A stretch of 64,000 nucleotides of DNA from an uncultured Kiritimatiellota bacterium (GTDB lineage: Bacteria; Verrucomicrobiota; Kiritimatiellia; RFP12; DVOR01). Below, piece by piece: positions 8,212 to 18,154 of this stretch (the first letter of the stretch is position 1; each line of letters starts with the position of its first letter). Location: assembly GCA_944389585.1 (NCBI GenBank), contig CALXMW010000007.1, forward strand, positions 45,292 to 109,291, read 5' to 3'. The notes beneath the pieces are model-generated. The model was given only the letters and a program-made list of their open reading frames with translations. It made no database searches and was not told the DNA's origin. The translations under genes were made by a program, and so were the position numbers.

Positions 8212-10884
8212 TCAGAGGGCGGCGCGGCGGGCGTGGAGGGTGGCGAGCTGGGCTTCGAGCTCGGCTTTGCGGTCGCGTTGGTTTTGGATGATGGGGGCGG
8301 GGGCTTTGGAGACGAAGGCCTGGTTGTTGAGCTTGGCGTTGACGCCGTCGAGGAAGCCTTGGAGTTTGGCGATTTCCTTGTCGAGCTTGTCGGCTTCGGC
8401 CTTGGCGTCGACGAGGCCGTCGAGGGGGAGGTAGGCGGCGCCGGCGCGGAGGAGTTTGGTGGGCATGGGGGCGGCGGGGGGCGCGTCGACGAGGTCGATG
8501 GCTTGCGCGCGGAGAGCGGTTTTGAGGGTGTCGGCGTCGCGGGCGAGACGTTCGCGGAGGGCGTCGGTGGCGGGGTGGAGGAGGACGCGGACGTTGAGGG
8601 CGGGGGGGAGGCCGGCCTCGGCGCGGAGGGCGCGGATGCCGGTGATGAGGTCGCGCTTGGTTTCGACGTAGGCGAGGACGTCTTCGGTGAGGCCCCAGGC
8701 GGCGAGGTGGGCGTCGTCGCAGCCGGTGGGGTAGGGGGCGCGCATGATGGTGGCGTCTTCGGCGCAGTAGCCGAGCTGGTGCCAGATTTCCTCGGTGACG
8801 AAGGGCATGTAGGGGTGGAGGAGGCGGAGGATTTGGCCGTAGACGTGGGCGAGGATGGCGAGGGTTTGGCGGCGGCGGGGGGCGTCTGGGGCGTTGAGGT
8901 CGGCCTTGGCGTATTCGAGGTACCAGTCGCAGAAGTCGGTCCAGGCGAAGTCGTAGATGGCCAGGGCGCCGTCTTGGATGCGGTATTTGGCGAGCGCGGC
9001 GTTGAGCGCGGCGCAGGTGCGGTGGGCCTTGAGGAGGAGGTGGCGGTCGTCGTCGCGCAGGAGGGCGGGGTCGAGGGCGAGGCCGCCGCCGGCGTGGTCG
9101 GCGAAGGAGAAGCCGGGGAGCTTCTCGGCGTTCATCTGCAGGAAGCGGGCGGCGTTCCAGAGTTTGGTGCCGAAGTTGCGGCCGATCTCGAACTTGCCCA
9201 TGTCCACCTTGGTGTCGGTTTCCATGGAGGTGATGAGGGCGAGAGAGAAGCGGAGCGCGTCGGCAGAGTACTTCTCGATGATTTCGAGCGGGTCGAGGGA
9301 GTTGCCGAGGGATTTGGACATTTTGCGGCCTTGGGCGTCTCGGACGATGCCGTGGAGGATGACGTTCTTGAAGGGGGGCTTGCCCATGAAATGGTAGCCG
9401 GCCATCATCATGCGCGCCACCCAGAAGAAGAGGATGTCGGCGGCGGTGATGAGGTCGGCGGTGGGGTAGTAGAAGGCGAGGTCGGCGGTCTGTTTGGGCC
9501 AGCCGAAGACGGTGAAGGGCCAGAGCCAGGAGGAGAACCAGGTGTCGAGGACGTCGGGGTCTTGGTCGATGGCCGCGGCGCCGCATGTGGGGCAGGCGGC
9601 GGGCTTTTCGGGGGCGGCCCATTCGTGGCCGCAGGCGCGGCAGGTGTAGACGGGGATGCGGTGGCCCCACCAGATTTGGCGGCTGATGCACCAGTCGCGG
9701 ATGTTCTCCATCCAGTTGAAGAAGACGCTCTCCCAGCGCTTGGGCTGGATGGCGATCTCGCCTTTGCGCACGGCCTCGATGGCGGGTTGGGCCAGGGGCT
9801 TCATGCGCACGAACCATTGCTTGGAGAGGCGGCTGTCGACGACGGTGTGGCAGCGGTAGCAGTGGCCGACCTGGTTTTGGTAGGGCTCGACCTTGACGAG
9901 GTAGCCGCCTTTCTCGAGGTCTTTGACGATGGCCTCGCGGCAGGCGAAGCGATCCATCCCCTCGTAGCCCGAGAGGGCGTTCATGGTGCCGTCGCCGTTC
10001 ATGACGTCGACCTGCGGCAGGCTGTGGCGCTGGCCGACGGCGAAGTCGTTGGCGTCGTGGGCGGGGGTGATCTTCACCACGCCGGTGCCGAAGTCCTTCT
10101 CCACGTAGTCGTCGAAGACGACGGGGATTTCCTTGCCCACCAACGGGAGGATGACCTTCTTGCCCTTGAGGTGGGCGTAGCGCGCGTCCGAGGGGTTGAC
10201 GGCCACGGCGGTGTCGCCGGGGAGGGTCTCGGGGCGGGTGGTGGCCACGGTGACGAACTCGCCCTCGCTCCCCGCCACGGGATAGCGCACGTACCACAAG
10301 TAGCCCTCGTTGGGCTCGTGCTCCACCTCGTCGTCGGCCAGGGCCGTGCCGCAGCGGGGGCACCAGTTGACGATGTAGTTGCCACGGTAGATGAGCCCCT
10401 CGTCGTAGAGGTCGCAGAAGACTTTGGCGACGGCGGCGGAGAGCCCCTCGTCCATGGTGAAGCGCTCGCGCTGCCAGTCGGTGGAGTTGCCGAGCTTCCG
10501 CTGTTGGTGGACGATGGTGCCGCCGTACTGCCGCTTCCACTCCCACACGCGCTCGACGAAGGCCTCGCGGCCGAGGTCTTGGCGGCGCTTGCCCTCCTTG
10601 CGCAGGGCCTTCTCCACCACGTTCTGCGTGGCGATGCCCGCGTGGTCGGTGCCGGGCACCCAGCAGGTGTTGTCGCCGCGCATACGGTGCCAGCGCACAA
10701 GCACGTCCTGGATGGTCTGGTTCAGCGCGTGGCCCATGTGCAGGATGCCCGTGACGTTCGGCGGGGGGATGACCACCGCGTAGGGCGCGCCCCCGCGGCC
10801 GGGCTCGTCATGGAAGCAGCCGTGCTGCTCCCACCAAGGGTACCACTTCGCCTCGACGGCCTTCGGGTCGTAGTTCTTGTCCAT
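8212..10884 (-). CDS. valS: Valine-tRNA ligase
   Basis: ValRS charges tRNA-Val in the cytoplasm and edits misactivated threonine. The 890-residue product carries the class I motifs PPPNVTGILHMGH (about 40-52) and GRKMSKSLGNS. The editing domain contains TTRPETLPGDTAVAV, an anticodon-binding domain follows, and the C-terminal coiled-coil tail is typical of ValRS (DAKAEADKLDKEIAKLQGFLDGVNAKL). The length is normal. The start at 10884 is set by MDKNYDPKAVEAKWYPWW and a preceding AGAGGA. It has its own promoter between it and tyrA. Confidence 0.96.
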   Translation of the reverse strand: MDKNYDPKAVEAKWYPWWEQHGCFHDEPGRGGAPYAVVIPPPNVTGILHMGHALNQTIQDVLVRWHRMRGDNTCWVPGTDHAGIATQNVVEKALRKEGKRRQDLGREAFVERVWEWKRQYGGTIVHQQRKLGNSTDWQRERFTMDEGLSAAVAKVFCDLYDEGLIYRGNYIVNWCPRCGTALADDEVEHEPNEGYLWYVRYPVAGSEGEFVTVATTRPETLPGDTAVAVNPSDARYAHLKGKKVILPLVGKEIPVVFDDYVEKDFGTGVVKITPAHDANDFAVGQRHSLPQVDVMNGDGTMNALSGYEGMDRFACREAIVKDLEKGGYLVKVEPYQNQVGHCYRCHTVVDSRLSKQWFVRMKPLAQPAIEAVRKGEIAIQPKRWESVFFNWMENIRDWCISRQIWWGHRIPVYTCRACGHEWAAPEKPAACPTCGAAAIDQDPDVLDTWFSSWLWPFTVFGWPKQTADLAFYYPTADLITAADILFFWVARMMMAGYHFMGKPPFKNVILHGIVRDAQGRKMSKSLGNSLDPLEIIEKYSADALRFSLALITSMETDTKVDMGKFEIGRNFGTKLWNAARFLQMNAEKLPGFSFADHAGGGLALDPALLRDDDRHLLLKAHRTCAALNAALAKYRIQDGALAIYDFAWTDFCDWYLEYAKADLNAPDAPRRRQTLAILAHVYGQILRLLHPYMPFVTEEIWHQLGYCAEDATIMRAPYPTGCDDAHLAAWGLTEDVLAYVETKRDLITGIRALRAEAGLPPALNVRVLLHPATDALRERLARDADTLKTALRAQAIDLVDAPPAAPMPTKLLRAGAAYLPLDGLVDAKAEADKLDKEIAKLQGFLDGVNAKLNNQAFVSKAPAPIIQNQRDRKAELEAQLATLHARRAAL

Positions 10885-10909
10885 CGTCAATCCTCTGAAA
10901 ATCCGGGGA

Positions 10910-10918
10910 AGTATACCA
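10910..10918 (-). promoter_or_regulatory. Extended -10 promoter of valS
   Basis: TGG-TATACT on the minus strand, about 25 bases before the valS ATG. This leaves an 18-base leader that contains the Shine-Dalgarno sequence AGAGGA. Confidence 0.6.
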
Positions 10919-10934
10919 AAACGGGCACGGGCGG

Positions 10935-11768
10935 TCAGCGCATGAGCCCCTCGAGCGCGGCGTCGTCGTCTTCCTCGATGGCCTTTCGGAAGGCGGCCAG
11001 GTGCTCGGCGAAGGCGTCGACGGCCTCGAGGAGCGGCCCCCTGTTCTGGCGGAAGATGGGCTGCCACATGGAGATGGGGCTGTGGGCGATGCGCGTCATC
11101 GAGGCCAGGCCGCCCCCGGCGAAGCGGGCGTTCAGGGCCTGGTTGCGCTCGGCCTCCTTGATGGTGCGCGCGAGGGCGTAGGCCAGCACGTGGGGCATGT
11201 GCGAGAGCAGGGCCGCGGTGCGGTCGTGCTCGGGCGCGCTCATCTCCGCCAGCACGGCCCCGACGCGCTCCCACAGCGTGCGCACCCGGGCCAGGGCCGC
11301 CGGGTCGCTCCGCTCGGGGTCGATGATCAGGGTGAAGCGGTTGCGGAAGAGGTTGTCGACGGCCGCGTCGGGGCCGGAGCGCTCGGTGCCGGCCATGGGG
11401 TGGCAGGCCACGTAGCGCGGGCGGTTGGGGTGCGCGGCGACGGCCTCGGCCAGGGCGCGCTTGGTGGAGCCCACGTCGATGAAGGTCTGGCCCGGGCGCG
11501 CGGCGTCGAGGAGCGCGGGGAGCGTGCGCACGAGCACGTCCACCGGCATGGCCAGTACCATCAGGTCGCACCGCGCCGCGAGCGCTTCGAGCGTGGGCGC
11601 GGCCTCGTCCACCAGCCCCAGCTCGAGGGCGCGCTCGGCGTGCGCGCGCGTGCGGTTCCAGCCCAGGATGCGCCCCGCCAGGCCGAAGGTGCGCAGGTCT
11701 TTGGCGAGCGAGCCGCCGATGAGGCCGATGCCCGCGATGCCGATGGAGTCGAAGAGGGTGTCTGTCAT
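10935..11768 (-). CDS. tyrA: Prephenate dehydrogenase
   Basis: Prephenate dehydrogenase converts prephenate to 4-hydroxyphenylpyruvate in tyrosine synthesis, using NAD(P). The 277-residue protein starts with the Rossmann motif GIAGIGLIGGSLAKDL (residues 10-25). It then shows VLAMPVDVL, DVGSTK and the catalytic-region CHPMAGTERSGPDAA, and the helical C-terminal domain with LLSHMPHVLAYALA. No chorismate mutase or ACT domain is fused. The start ATG overlaps the stop of rsmE by four bases (ATGA). It is the last gene of the minus-strand run that begins at the site-2 protease. Confidence 0.93.
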   Translation of the reverse strand: MTDTLFDSIGIAGIGLIGGSLAKDLRTFGLAGRILGWNRTRAHAERALELGLVDEAAPTLEALAARCDLMVLAMPVDVLVRTLPALLDAARPGQTFIDVGSTKRALAEAVAAHPNRPRYVACHPMAGTERSGPDAAVDNLFRNRFTLIIDPERSDPAALARVRTLWERVGAVLAEMSAPEHDRTAALLSHMPHVLAYALARTIKEAERNQALNARFAGGGLASMTRIAHSPISMWQPIFRQNRGPLLEAVDAFAEHLAAFRKAIEEDDDAALEGLMR

Positions 11769-12544
11769 GGGGTGGGGTGGGGGGTGGCGTTGGGGTGGGC
11801 GGCGGCCTCGCGGCGGCAGCCGAGGTTCGCCAGGCCGTAGAGCGCGGCGGTCTCGACGCGGAGGATGAGGGGGCCGAGGGAGACGGGGACGGCGCCGCAG
11901 GCGAGGATGGCCCGCAGCTCCTCGGGCGTGAAGTCGCCCTCCGGGCCGCACCACCAGCCCCACTCCTGCCCCGGGCGCGCGGGGTCGAGCGCCTCGAGCA
12001 CGGGCGCCAGGGGCCGGGCCTCCGGGGTGAGCGCCGCCACGATGAGGGCGGTGCAGGCGCGCATCAGCGGCGCGGTCTCGGCGAAGGGGGTGGGGGCGAG
12101 CACCTCGGGCACGCGGGCGGCGCCGCATTGGCGCGCGGCGGCCTCGGCGACGCGCAGCCAGCGCTCGCGCTTGGCCGCGGCCTGGCGCCCTTCGAGGCGG
12201 ACGACGGTGCGGGCGCTGAGCACGGGCACGATGCGGTCGGCGCCCAGCTCGACGGCCTTCTCGAGCATCCAGTCCATGCGCTCGCCCTTGGGCACGCAGG
12301 CGAAGAGCGTCAGGCGCACGGGGCGCTCGCCTTGGCGGAAGAGGGGTTGCTTGGCCACGAGGGTGAGCGCCTCGGGCGTGCGCGCGGCGACGTGGTAGAG
12401 GCGCGTGGCGCCGGCGCCGTCGAAGGCGCCCACCTCGTCGCCCTCGCGCAGGCGCAGGACGTGGAGGAGGTGGTGGGCGGCGGGCCCGGTGAGGGTGAGT
12501 GTCTCGCGCGCGATGTCCTCGGTCGTGACGTGCTGGCGGTGCAT
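11765..12544 (-). CDS. rsmE: 16S rRNA (uracil1498-N3)-methyltransferase RsmE
   Basis: RsmE methylates U1498 of 16S rRNA with SAM. The 259-residue protein has an N-terminal PUA-like domain (HHLLHVLRLREGDEVGAFDG) and a SPOUT knotted domain with VPKGERMDWMLEKAVELGAD, WCGPEGDFTPEE and LGPLILRVETAALYGLA, the family SAM-binding knot. It starts three bases after the BamE-like lipoprotein gene stop and overlaps tyrA by four bases. The C-terminal tail HPNATPHPTP looks like an unstructured extension. Confidence 0.93.
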   Translation of the reverse strand: MHRQHVTTEDIARETLTLTGPAAHHLLHVLRLREGDEVGAFDGAGATRLYHVAARTPEALTLVAKQPLFRQGERPVRLTLFACVPKGERMDWMLEKAVELGADRIVPVLSARTVVRLEGRQAAAKRERWLRVAEAAARQCGAARVPEVLAPTPFAETAPLMRACTALIVAALTPEARPLAPVLEALDPARPGQEWGWWCGPEGDFTPEELRAILACGAVPVSLGPLILRVETAALYGLANLGCRREAAAHPNATPHPTP

Positions 12545-12547
12545 CGG

Positions 12548-12982
12548 TTACTCCGAGAGCTGGACGGCGGAGACGCGGCCCTGGGTGAACTCCACGCGGA
12601 GCGCCTCCTTCCATTCGTACTCGGGCGTGTCGTCGATGTAGTAGGTGCCGGTGCGGCGGCCGAAGCGGTCGACGAAGACGGGGCGGAGGGTGGGGTAGAC
12701 GCTGTCGGAGAAGCCGAGGATCTTGTAGATCCACACCTCGGTGACGCCGTCCCGGTCGGTGCGCCGGAGCGTCTCGGAGGGGTTGCCGTAGACCATCCAG
12801 ACGGCGTCCTTGTCGTCGCCCAGGCGGATCTGCCCGCGGGCGATGCGCGCCTGGACGTCGGCCGGGTAGGCGTCGAAGGCCTCCTGGCGCTGGGCGATGC
12901 GGTCGGCCACGCCGCCGGCGCACCCGGCCAGCAGGAGGGCCGCGAGGGCGGCGCACAGGCCAAGTCCGGCACGCCGGGTCAT
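12548..12982 (-). CDS. Small lipoprotein with BamE/SmpA-like fold
   Basis: A 144-residue lipoprotein of uncertain role. The signal peptide ends in a clear lipobox (LLLAGC, Cys at about residue 20). The mature part carries LGDDKDAVWMVYGNPSETLRR and VTEVWIYKI, resembling the BamE/SmpA pattern of a turn with VxxVxGxP followed by a W-x-Y strand. BamE assists outer-membrane protein assembly, but many unrelated lipoproteins share this fold, so function is only suggested. The ATG overlaps the stop of the carboxypeptidase gene by four bases, pointing to coupled translation. Confidence 0.7.
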   Translation of the reverse strand: MTRRAGLGLCAALAALLLAGCAGGVADRIAQRQEAFDAYPADVQARIARGQIRLGDDKDAVWMVYGNPSETLRRTDRDGVTEVWIYKILGFSDSVYPTLRPVFVDRFGRRTGTYYIDDTPEYEWKEALRVEFTQGRVSAVQLSE

Positions 12983-14049
12983 TGCTTGTACCCCCAGTCG
13001 AGGAGCGCCTTGCAGAAGGCGTCGCGGTCGCGGTGGGATTTGAAGCCGGTGACGCAGCCGATGAGGCGGCGGCCGCCGCGCTCGCAGGTGACGGTGACGC
13101 AGAATCCGGCCTTGTTGGTGAAGCCGGTCTTCAGGCCGTCGACGCCGGGCACCTGGTTGAAGACCAGGTTGTTGTGGTTCTTCAGGTCCAGCTTGCCGTT
13201 CCGGAAGGTGTCGGTGCGGGTGGCGGCCAGGCGCATGACCTCGGGGTACTTGAGCAGCTGCTCGGCCAGGATCACCATGTCGTGGGCGGAGGAGAGGTTG
13301 TCGTGGCCCTGGTCGTCGCCCAGGCCGTGCGCGTCGTAGAAGCGCGTGTGGGTCATGCCCAGCTGCTTGGCGCGGGCGTTCATCGCCGCCACGAAGGCCG
13401 CCATGCTCCCGCCGCCGAGGTACTCGCCCACCAGGTAGGCCGAGTCGTTGGCGGATTTGATGGCGATGGTCTTCTCCAGCTCGCTCAGGGGGAAGGACTC
13501 GCGCGGGTCCAGCCACACCTGCGCCCCGCCGATCTTGTACGCCTCGACGGTGACCTGGATGACGGTGTCGCGCCCCACCTTCCCCGCGGCGATGGCTTCC
13601 TCCGTCAGCAGCAGGGTCATCATCTTGGTCATCGAGGCGACGGGGACGGCCTTGTCGGCGTGCTTGGCCCAGAGCACCTTGCGCGTCGTCGGGTCCACCA
13701 GGATGCCCGTGCCGCAGAGCGCCTCCTTGGGCAGTCCCAGCGCCGAGGCCGCCCCCTGGAAATCGTAGGGCGCGGTAGAGCCGGGCGCGGGCGCGGGTTT
13801 TTCGGGCTGGGCCGGCGTTTCGGGCTGTGCGGGCGTTTCGGGCCGCGCCGGCTGTGCGGGCTGTGCGGGTTGCTCGGCGGGGGCGGGCGTTTCGGGTGCC
13901 TCGGCCGTCTCGCCGCCGTTCCCGGCGAAGACGAGCCAGCCGACGATGAGCGCCAGCCAGGCGGCCAGCGGCAGGCCCCAGACCAGGAGGGTGCGGCCCC
14001 AGGCGCGGGGGGCGCCCACGCCGCCGGGAAGATCGTAGCGTTCGGACAT
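12979..14049 (-). CDS. D-alanyl-D-alanine carboxypeptidase (PBP5/DacA family), membrane-anchored
   Basis: A serine-type DD-carboxypeptidase that trims the terminal D-Ala of peptidoglycan stem peptides in the periplasm. The 356 residues begin with a short cytoplasmic end and one membrane segment (about 20-42). A linker of repeated P-E-T-P-A-Q units (about 50-90) follows, then the S11 domain with catalytic S139-M-T-K142, S199-A-N201 and K307-T-G309. Unlike classical PBP5 it is anchored at the N-terminus, not by a C-terminal amphipathic helix. The domain ends soon after the KTG region without the extra beta-domain. It follows ychF by nine bases and is likely in the same operon. Confidence 0.92.
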   Translation of the reverse strand: MSERYDLPGGVGAPRAWGRTLLVWGLPLAAWLALIVGWLVFAGNGGETAEAPETPAPAEQPAQPAQPARPETPAQPETPAQPEKPAPAPGSTAPYDFQGAASALGLPKEALCGTGILVDPTTRKVLWAKHADKAVPVASMTKMMTLLLTEEAIAAGKVGRDTVIQVTVEAYKIGGAQVWLDPRESFPLSELEKTIAIKSANDSAYLVGEYLGGGSMAAFVAAMNARAKQLGMTHTRFYDAHGLGDDQGHDNLSSAHDMVILAEQLLKYPEVMRLAATRTDTFRNGKLDLKNHNNLVFNQVPGVDGLKTGFTNKAGFCVTVTCERGGRRLIGCVTGFKSHRDRDAFCKALLDWGYKQ

Positions 14050-14058
14050 GGCGGAACC

Positions 14059-15158
<1,100 letters not shown>

Positions 15159-15162
<4 letters not shown>

Positions 15163-15947
15163 CTCCAGCCTCCGTATGTCTCCTCGTAGCGCACGTATTC
15201 CAGCTCGCGCTTCCCGGAGACCCAAATCATGTAAGCGATCAGAAGCAGCAGGATCCCGCCGCGCCCGAACACGATGTCGAAAATCAGCTGCAGCGCCCAT
15301 GGCCACCCCGCCGGCGCATGGAAGCGCACCCCGGTGAAGTCCAGCACGCAAATCACCGCCCACAGCACCGCGAAGCCCTGCCCCACCCGCACCGCGACCT
15401 CCGTGGCCGCCACCTTGGCGCGTCCCAGGCACTGCAGGCCCGCGCGCAGGATCCGCCCCCCGTCCATCGGGAAGGCCGGCACCAGGTTGAAGAGCGCCAG
15501 GCCCAGGTTCAACCCCGCCGCCAGCCCCAGCCACGGGTTCGGCGCGCTCTCTGTCACCTCATACGGCCCCAGCGTCCCCACCACCACCCGCGTCGGGAAG
15601 GCCCCCGCCAGCGTCCAGCACAGCGCCGCCAGCGCCAACGAGCACACCGGCCCCGCCGCCGCCATCAACACCTCATGCGACGGCCTGGGCGGCATCCGCG
15701 TGATCATCGCGCACCCACCCAGCAACTGCAGCGTGATATCCCGCACCTGTCCGCCGAAGGCCACCGCCACCGCGCTGTGCGCCAGCTCGTGCAGCAAAAT
15801 CGAAACCAGGAGCGCCGCGGTCAGGAAAAGCCCCACGCCCACGTGCGGCAACGTCGAGAACACCACGTAAACCGCCAGCACCAGCACGGACAAATCCGCC
15901 CGCACCGGGATACCCATGGCCGTGAAAAGCGTCCACCTGCTTCGCAT
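15159..15947 (-). CDS. Site-2 protease family (M50) membrane metalloprotease
   Basis: A 262-residue polytopic zinc protease that cleaves substrates within the membrane. The active-site helix contains LLHELAHS (H53, E54, H57) and the third ligand lies in NLVPAFPMDGGR (D162). About six membrane segments are visible. There is no PDZ or CBS domain, so it is the compact form of the family. The start was taken at 15947 because a -10 box lies nine bases upstream and the extra upstream frame runs into the PEP-CTERM terminator. The substrate is unknown. It leads the run ychF, dacA-like, BamE-like, rsmE and tyrA. Confidence 0.88.
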
Positions 15948-15956
15948 AGTCCCCTT

Positions 15957-15965
15957 ATTATACCA
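15957..15965 (-). promoter_or_regulatory. Extended -10 promoter of the site-2 protease operon (near-leaderless)
   Basis: TGG-TATAAT on the minus strand lies nine bases before the ATG at 15947, leaving a leader of only two or three bases. A consensus -35 is not obvious. Confidence 0.65.
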
Positions 15966-16001
15966 GATTTGCCCCTCCCACAAACACGCCCGCCCCGGCC
16001 G

Positions 16002-16036
16002 CCGGGCACAAAAAAGCCCCGGCGCGGGCCGGGGCT
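16002..16036 (-). terminator. Rho-independent terminator after the second PEP-CTERM gene
   Basis: Stem GCCCCGG / CCGGGGC followed on the minus strand by six T residues. It lies just downstream of the PEP-CTERM stop codon at 16060. Confidence 0.8.
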
Positions 16037-16059
16037 TCGTGTCGCGGGGGCCGCCGACC

Positions 16060-16731
16060 TTAGGCCGCGCGGCGGCGGAGAGCCACACCGGCCACGCCCA
16101 GGGCCAACAGCGCCAGGGCGGTCGGCTCGGGGAGAACCGCGGTCTTTTTGTTGGCCATCCAAGTGATTTCCTCTTGGGTGAGGATGCCTTCATAGGCCGC
16201 CGTCTCATTGATGGTCCAATAATCATCATTCCTAAAGGTCGAGACATTGACGTTTGCGATGGTATTTTCCTCCTCGATGGAGAAGATTTGCTTGCCGTTC
16301 ACATAACCGGCAATAGTGGCCTGGTTGTCATCGTTACGTGAAATCGTGATGGTGAGCAGGTATTTCGTACCGACCGAAAGGGTTGGGGTATTGCTTGTGG
16401 TTCCCCAGCCAGACTCAGAACCACCCTTCTTTTCCACGCCGATATGACCATTGAGGCGATTCCCAGAGCCATACATATAGGCATAGGCGTGTCCGGCATC
16501 CCAGAGGCCGAGATCTGCGATGGCGGCTTGTTCTGTGCTGGCAGCCGTCGCATTCGCGGTCACCACCATGGCAAAGGAGAGTGTCTTGGTGGAGGTGGAG
16601 CCACTCGTGGCGAAGTATTTACTGGTGTAGATGCTGTTCTCGGCTCCGGTTTGCCACTGCATGGTGACAGCCTGGGCGGAGAGGGCGAGGCCTGCGGCGG
16701 CGCAGGCAAGGAACAAACGGGAGAGTTTCAT
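16060..16731 (-). CDS. PEP-CTERM secreted protein (third family member in the window)
   Basis: A 223-residue secreted protein of unknown function. The signal peptide (MKLSRLFLACAAAGLALSAQA) is followed by a LamG-like beta-sandwich region (LSFAMVVTANATAAS, KYLLTITISRNDDNQATIAGYVNGKQIFSI, TINETAAYEGILTQEEITWM). It ends with the same PEP, hydrophobic helix and RRR tail as proteins A and B. The stretch before the tail (EEITWMANKKTAVLPEP) matches protein B (QATWLYDNKTAVLPEP), so the three are a paralogous family. The start at 16731 is set by the signal peptide and a GAGG nearby. Its leader is short (about 50 bases, one TTGGGC/GCCCAA hairpin) and lacks the large structured element of A and B. Confidence 0.85.
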   Translation of the reverse strand: MKLSRLFLACAAAGLALSAQAVTMQWQTGAENSIYTSKYFATSGSTSTKTLSFAMVVTANATAASTEQAAIADLGLWDAGHAYAYMYGSGNRLNGHIGVEKKGGSESGWGTTSNTPTLSVGTKYLLTITISRNDDNQATIAGYVNGKQIFSIEEENTIANVNVSTFRNDDYWTINETAAYEGILTQEEITWMANKKTAVLPEPTALALLALGVAGVALRRRAA

Positions 16732-16787
16732 GGTTGGTGTGCCTCTTTTCGCTGTCGCTTTGGGCGGAATGCCCAAGGACGCTGAAT

Positions 16788-16816
16788 AAGATAGCACAAG
16801 TGGCGGGGGGGGCAAG
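16788..16816 (-). promoter_or_regulatory. Promoter of the PEP-CTERM gene at 16060-16731
   Basis: Minus strand TTGCCC, 16 bases, TATCTT, with TTGTGC directly before the -10. The -10 and its TGTGC extension are identical to those of PEP-CTERM gene B. The transcript would begin near 16781. Confidence 0.65.
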
Positions 16817-16877
16817 ACTTATTTTTTTGTGGTTCGGCGGCGTGGTCGCTGGGGCGGTTCCCCCGCCCTTCGGGCGC

Positions 16878-17819
16878 TCACGGCAGGGGCAGGGGCGGCA
16901 GGCGGCCGAAGCGGCGGGTGGCGAGGGCCAGGTAGTGCCGCCACGTGGGGCGGAGGGTGACGCGGGGGAGAAAGTCGCGCTCGGCGCGTCGGCGCACGAA
17001 GGGCAACGGGTCGCGCCGGGGCCGGGGGAGGACGCCGTGGCGGAGCCCGCCAAGGAACACGGCGGCCAGGAAAAAAGGCCCGGCGGTGAACCAGAAGCGG
17101 CGCCCGCGAAGGTCGAAGGCGGAGGTCAGGAGGTTGGAAAGGTAACGCCGCCAGACGCGGCGGCGGGGAAGGGCGCGGGCGGTGGCGCCTTCGTCGTGGA
17201 GGACGGGCGGGGTGGGGACGAACCAGCATTCCCAGCCGGCCAGCCAGAGGCGGTGGCAGAGGTCGACGTCCTCGTAGTAGCAGAAGAAGGTGGGGCGGAA
17301 GAGCCCGCCGGCGTCGGCGAGGGCCTCGCGGCGGAGGAGGAGGCAGGCGGCCTTGCAGGCGAAGGCGGGGTGGGGGCGCGCGGCGTGGGGGCCGGGGGGC
17401 CGGCGGTAGCCGTGGTGCCAGAGGAGGCCGAGGGGGGTGAGGTACTCGCCGCAGGCGTCGAGCGTGCCGTCGGGGAGGGCGAGGGTGGCTTGGGCGGCGG
17501 CGACGCGGGGGTGGGCCTCGAGGAAGGCTTCGAGGCGGCGGACGGGTTCGGCGGAGGGGAGGAGGGCGTCGGTGTTGAGGAGGAGGAGGCGCTCGCCTGC
17601 GGCGTGGGGGAGGGCGAGGTTGTTGCCGCCGGCGAAGCCGAGGTTGCGCGGGGCGCGCAGGAGGGTAACGCCGGGAGGGACGGCGAGGGGAGGCTCGGAG
17701 GCGTTGTCCACCACAAGCACTTGCGCCTCGGGGAGACACCGACGGACGGCCCCCAGGCTGCGGTCAAGGAGGTCTTGGCGGTTCCAGGCAACAAGGATGA
17801 CGGTCAGCCGCGCACGCAT
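16878..17819 (-). CDS. Glycosyltransferase family 2 (rhamnosyltransferase-like)
   Basis: A 313-residue cytoplasmic or membrane-associated GT2 enzyme that transfers a sugar from a nucleotide donor, probably in surface polysaccharide synthesis. The N-terminal GT-A fold shows VILVAWNRQDLLDRSL, VLVVDNAS, RNLGFAGGNN (residues 58-67) and the metal-binding NTD motif (82-84). Later come FACKAACLLLRREAL and YYEDVDLCHRLWLAGW, characteristic of WbbL/rhamnosyltransferase-like members. The C-terminus is basic with weak hydrophobic stretches. It is transcribed alone from a leaderless promoter; there are no neighbouring polysaccharide genes. Confidence 0.88.
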   Translation of the reverse strand: MRARLTVILVAWNRQDLLDRSLGAVRRCLPEAQVLVVDNASEPPLAVPPGVTLLRAPRNLGFAGGNNLALPHAAGERLLLLNTDALLPSAEPVRRLEAFLEAHPRVAAAQATLALPDGTLDACGEYLTPLGLLWHHGYRRPPGPHAARPHPAFACKAACLLLRREALADAGGLFRPTFFCYYEDVDLCHRLWLAGWECWFVPTPPVLHDEGATARALPRRRVWRRYLSNLLTSAFDLRGRRFWFTAGPFFLAAVFLGGLRHGVLPRPRRDPLPFVRRRAERDFLPRVTLRPTWRHYLALATRRFGRLPPLPLP

Positions 17820-17825
17820 GGCGCA

Positions 17826-17836
17826 ATTATAGCACA
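17826..17836 (-). promoter_or_regulatory. Extended -10 promoter of the GT2 gene (leaderless)
   Basis: TGTGC-TATAAT on the minus strand ends exactly six bases before the ATG, so transcription should start at the start codon. No Shine-Dalgarno sequence can exist. This is one of the clearest leaderless candidates in the window. Confidence 0.7.
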
Positions 17837-17858
17837 GCGGCTGATGGGCGGGTTGGCG

Positions 17859-18052
17859 CGACGCAGGAGGAGATCACAGCGGGCACAGAGGACGCATGGA
17901 GGGACACAGAGAAAGGAAATCACAACGGACACAACGGACACAAAGGCTTGCACGACGCAGGGGGAGATCACAGAGGACACAGAGGACACACGGGGGAACA
18001 CAGAGAAAGTAAATCACAACGGGCACAGAGGACACAAAGGCTTGCACGACGC
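17859..18052. repeat. 94-bp tandem repeat rich in CACAGAGGACACAGAGG
   Basis: Two copies of a 94-base unit start at 17859 and 17953, with a third start at 18047. Each unit contains imperfect short repeats of the form CACAGAGG / GACACA. No credible gene is present; the open frames through it are low-complexity products of the repeat. Confidence 0.85.
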
Positions 18053-18154
18053 AGGGGAAAGGGGAAAGGGGAAAGGAAATGGGGAGGGGAGGGGCAAGGG
18101 GCGCTGCCCCTTGAACCCCGGCAGGGCGAAGTTCGCCCTGCACCCCCGGCACGT

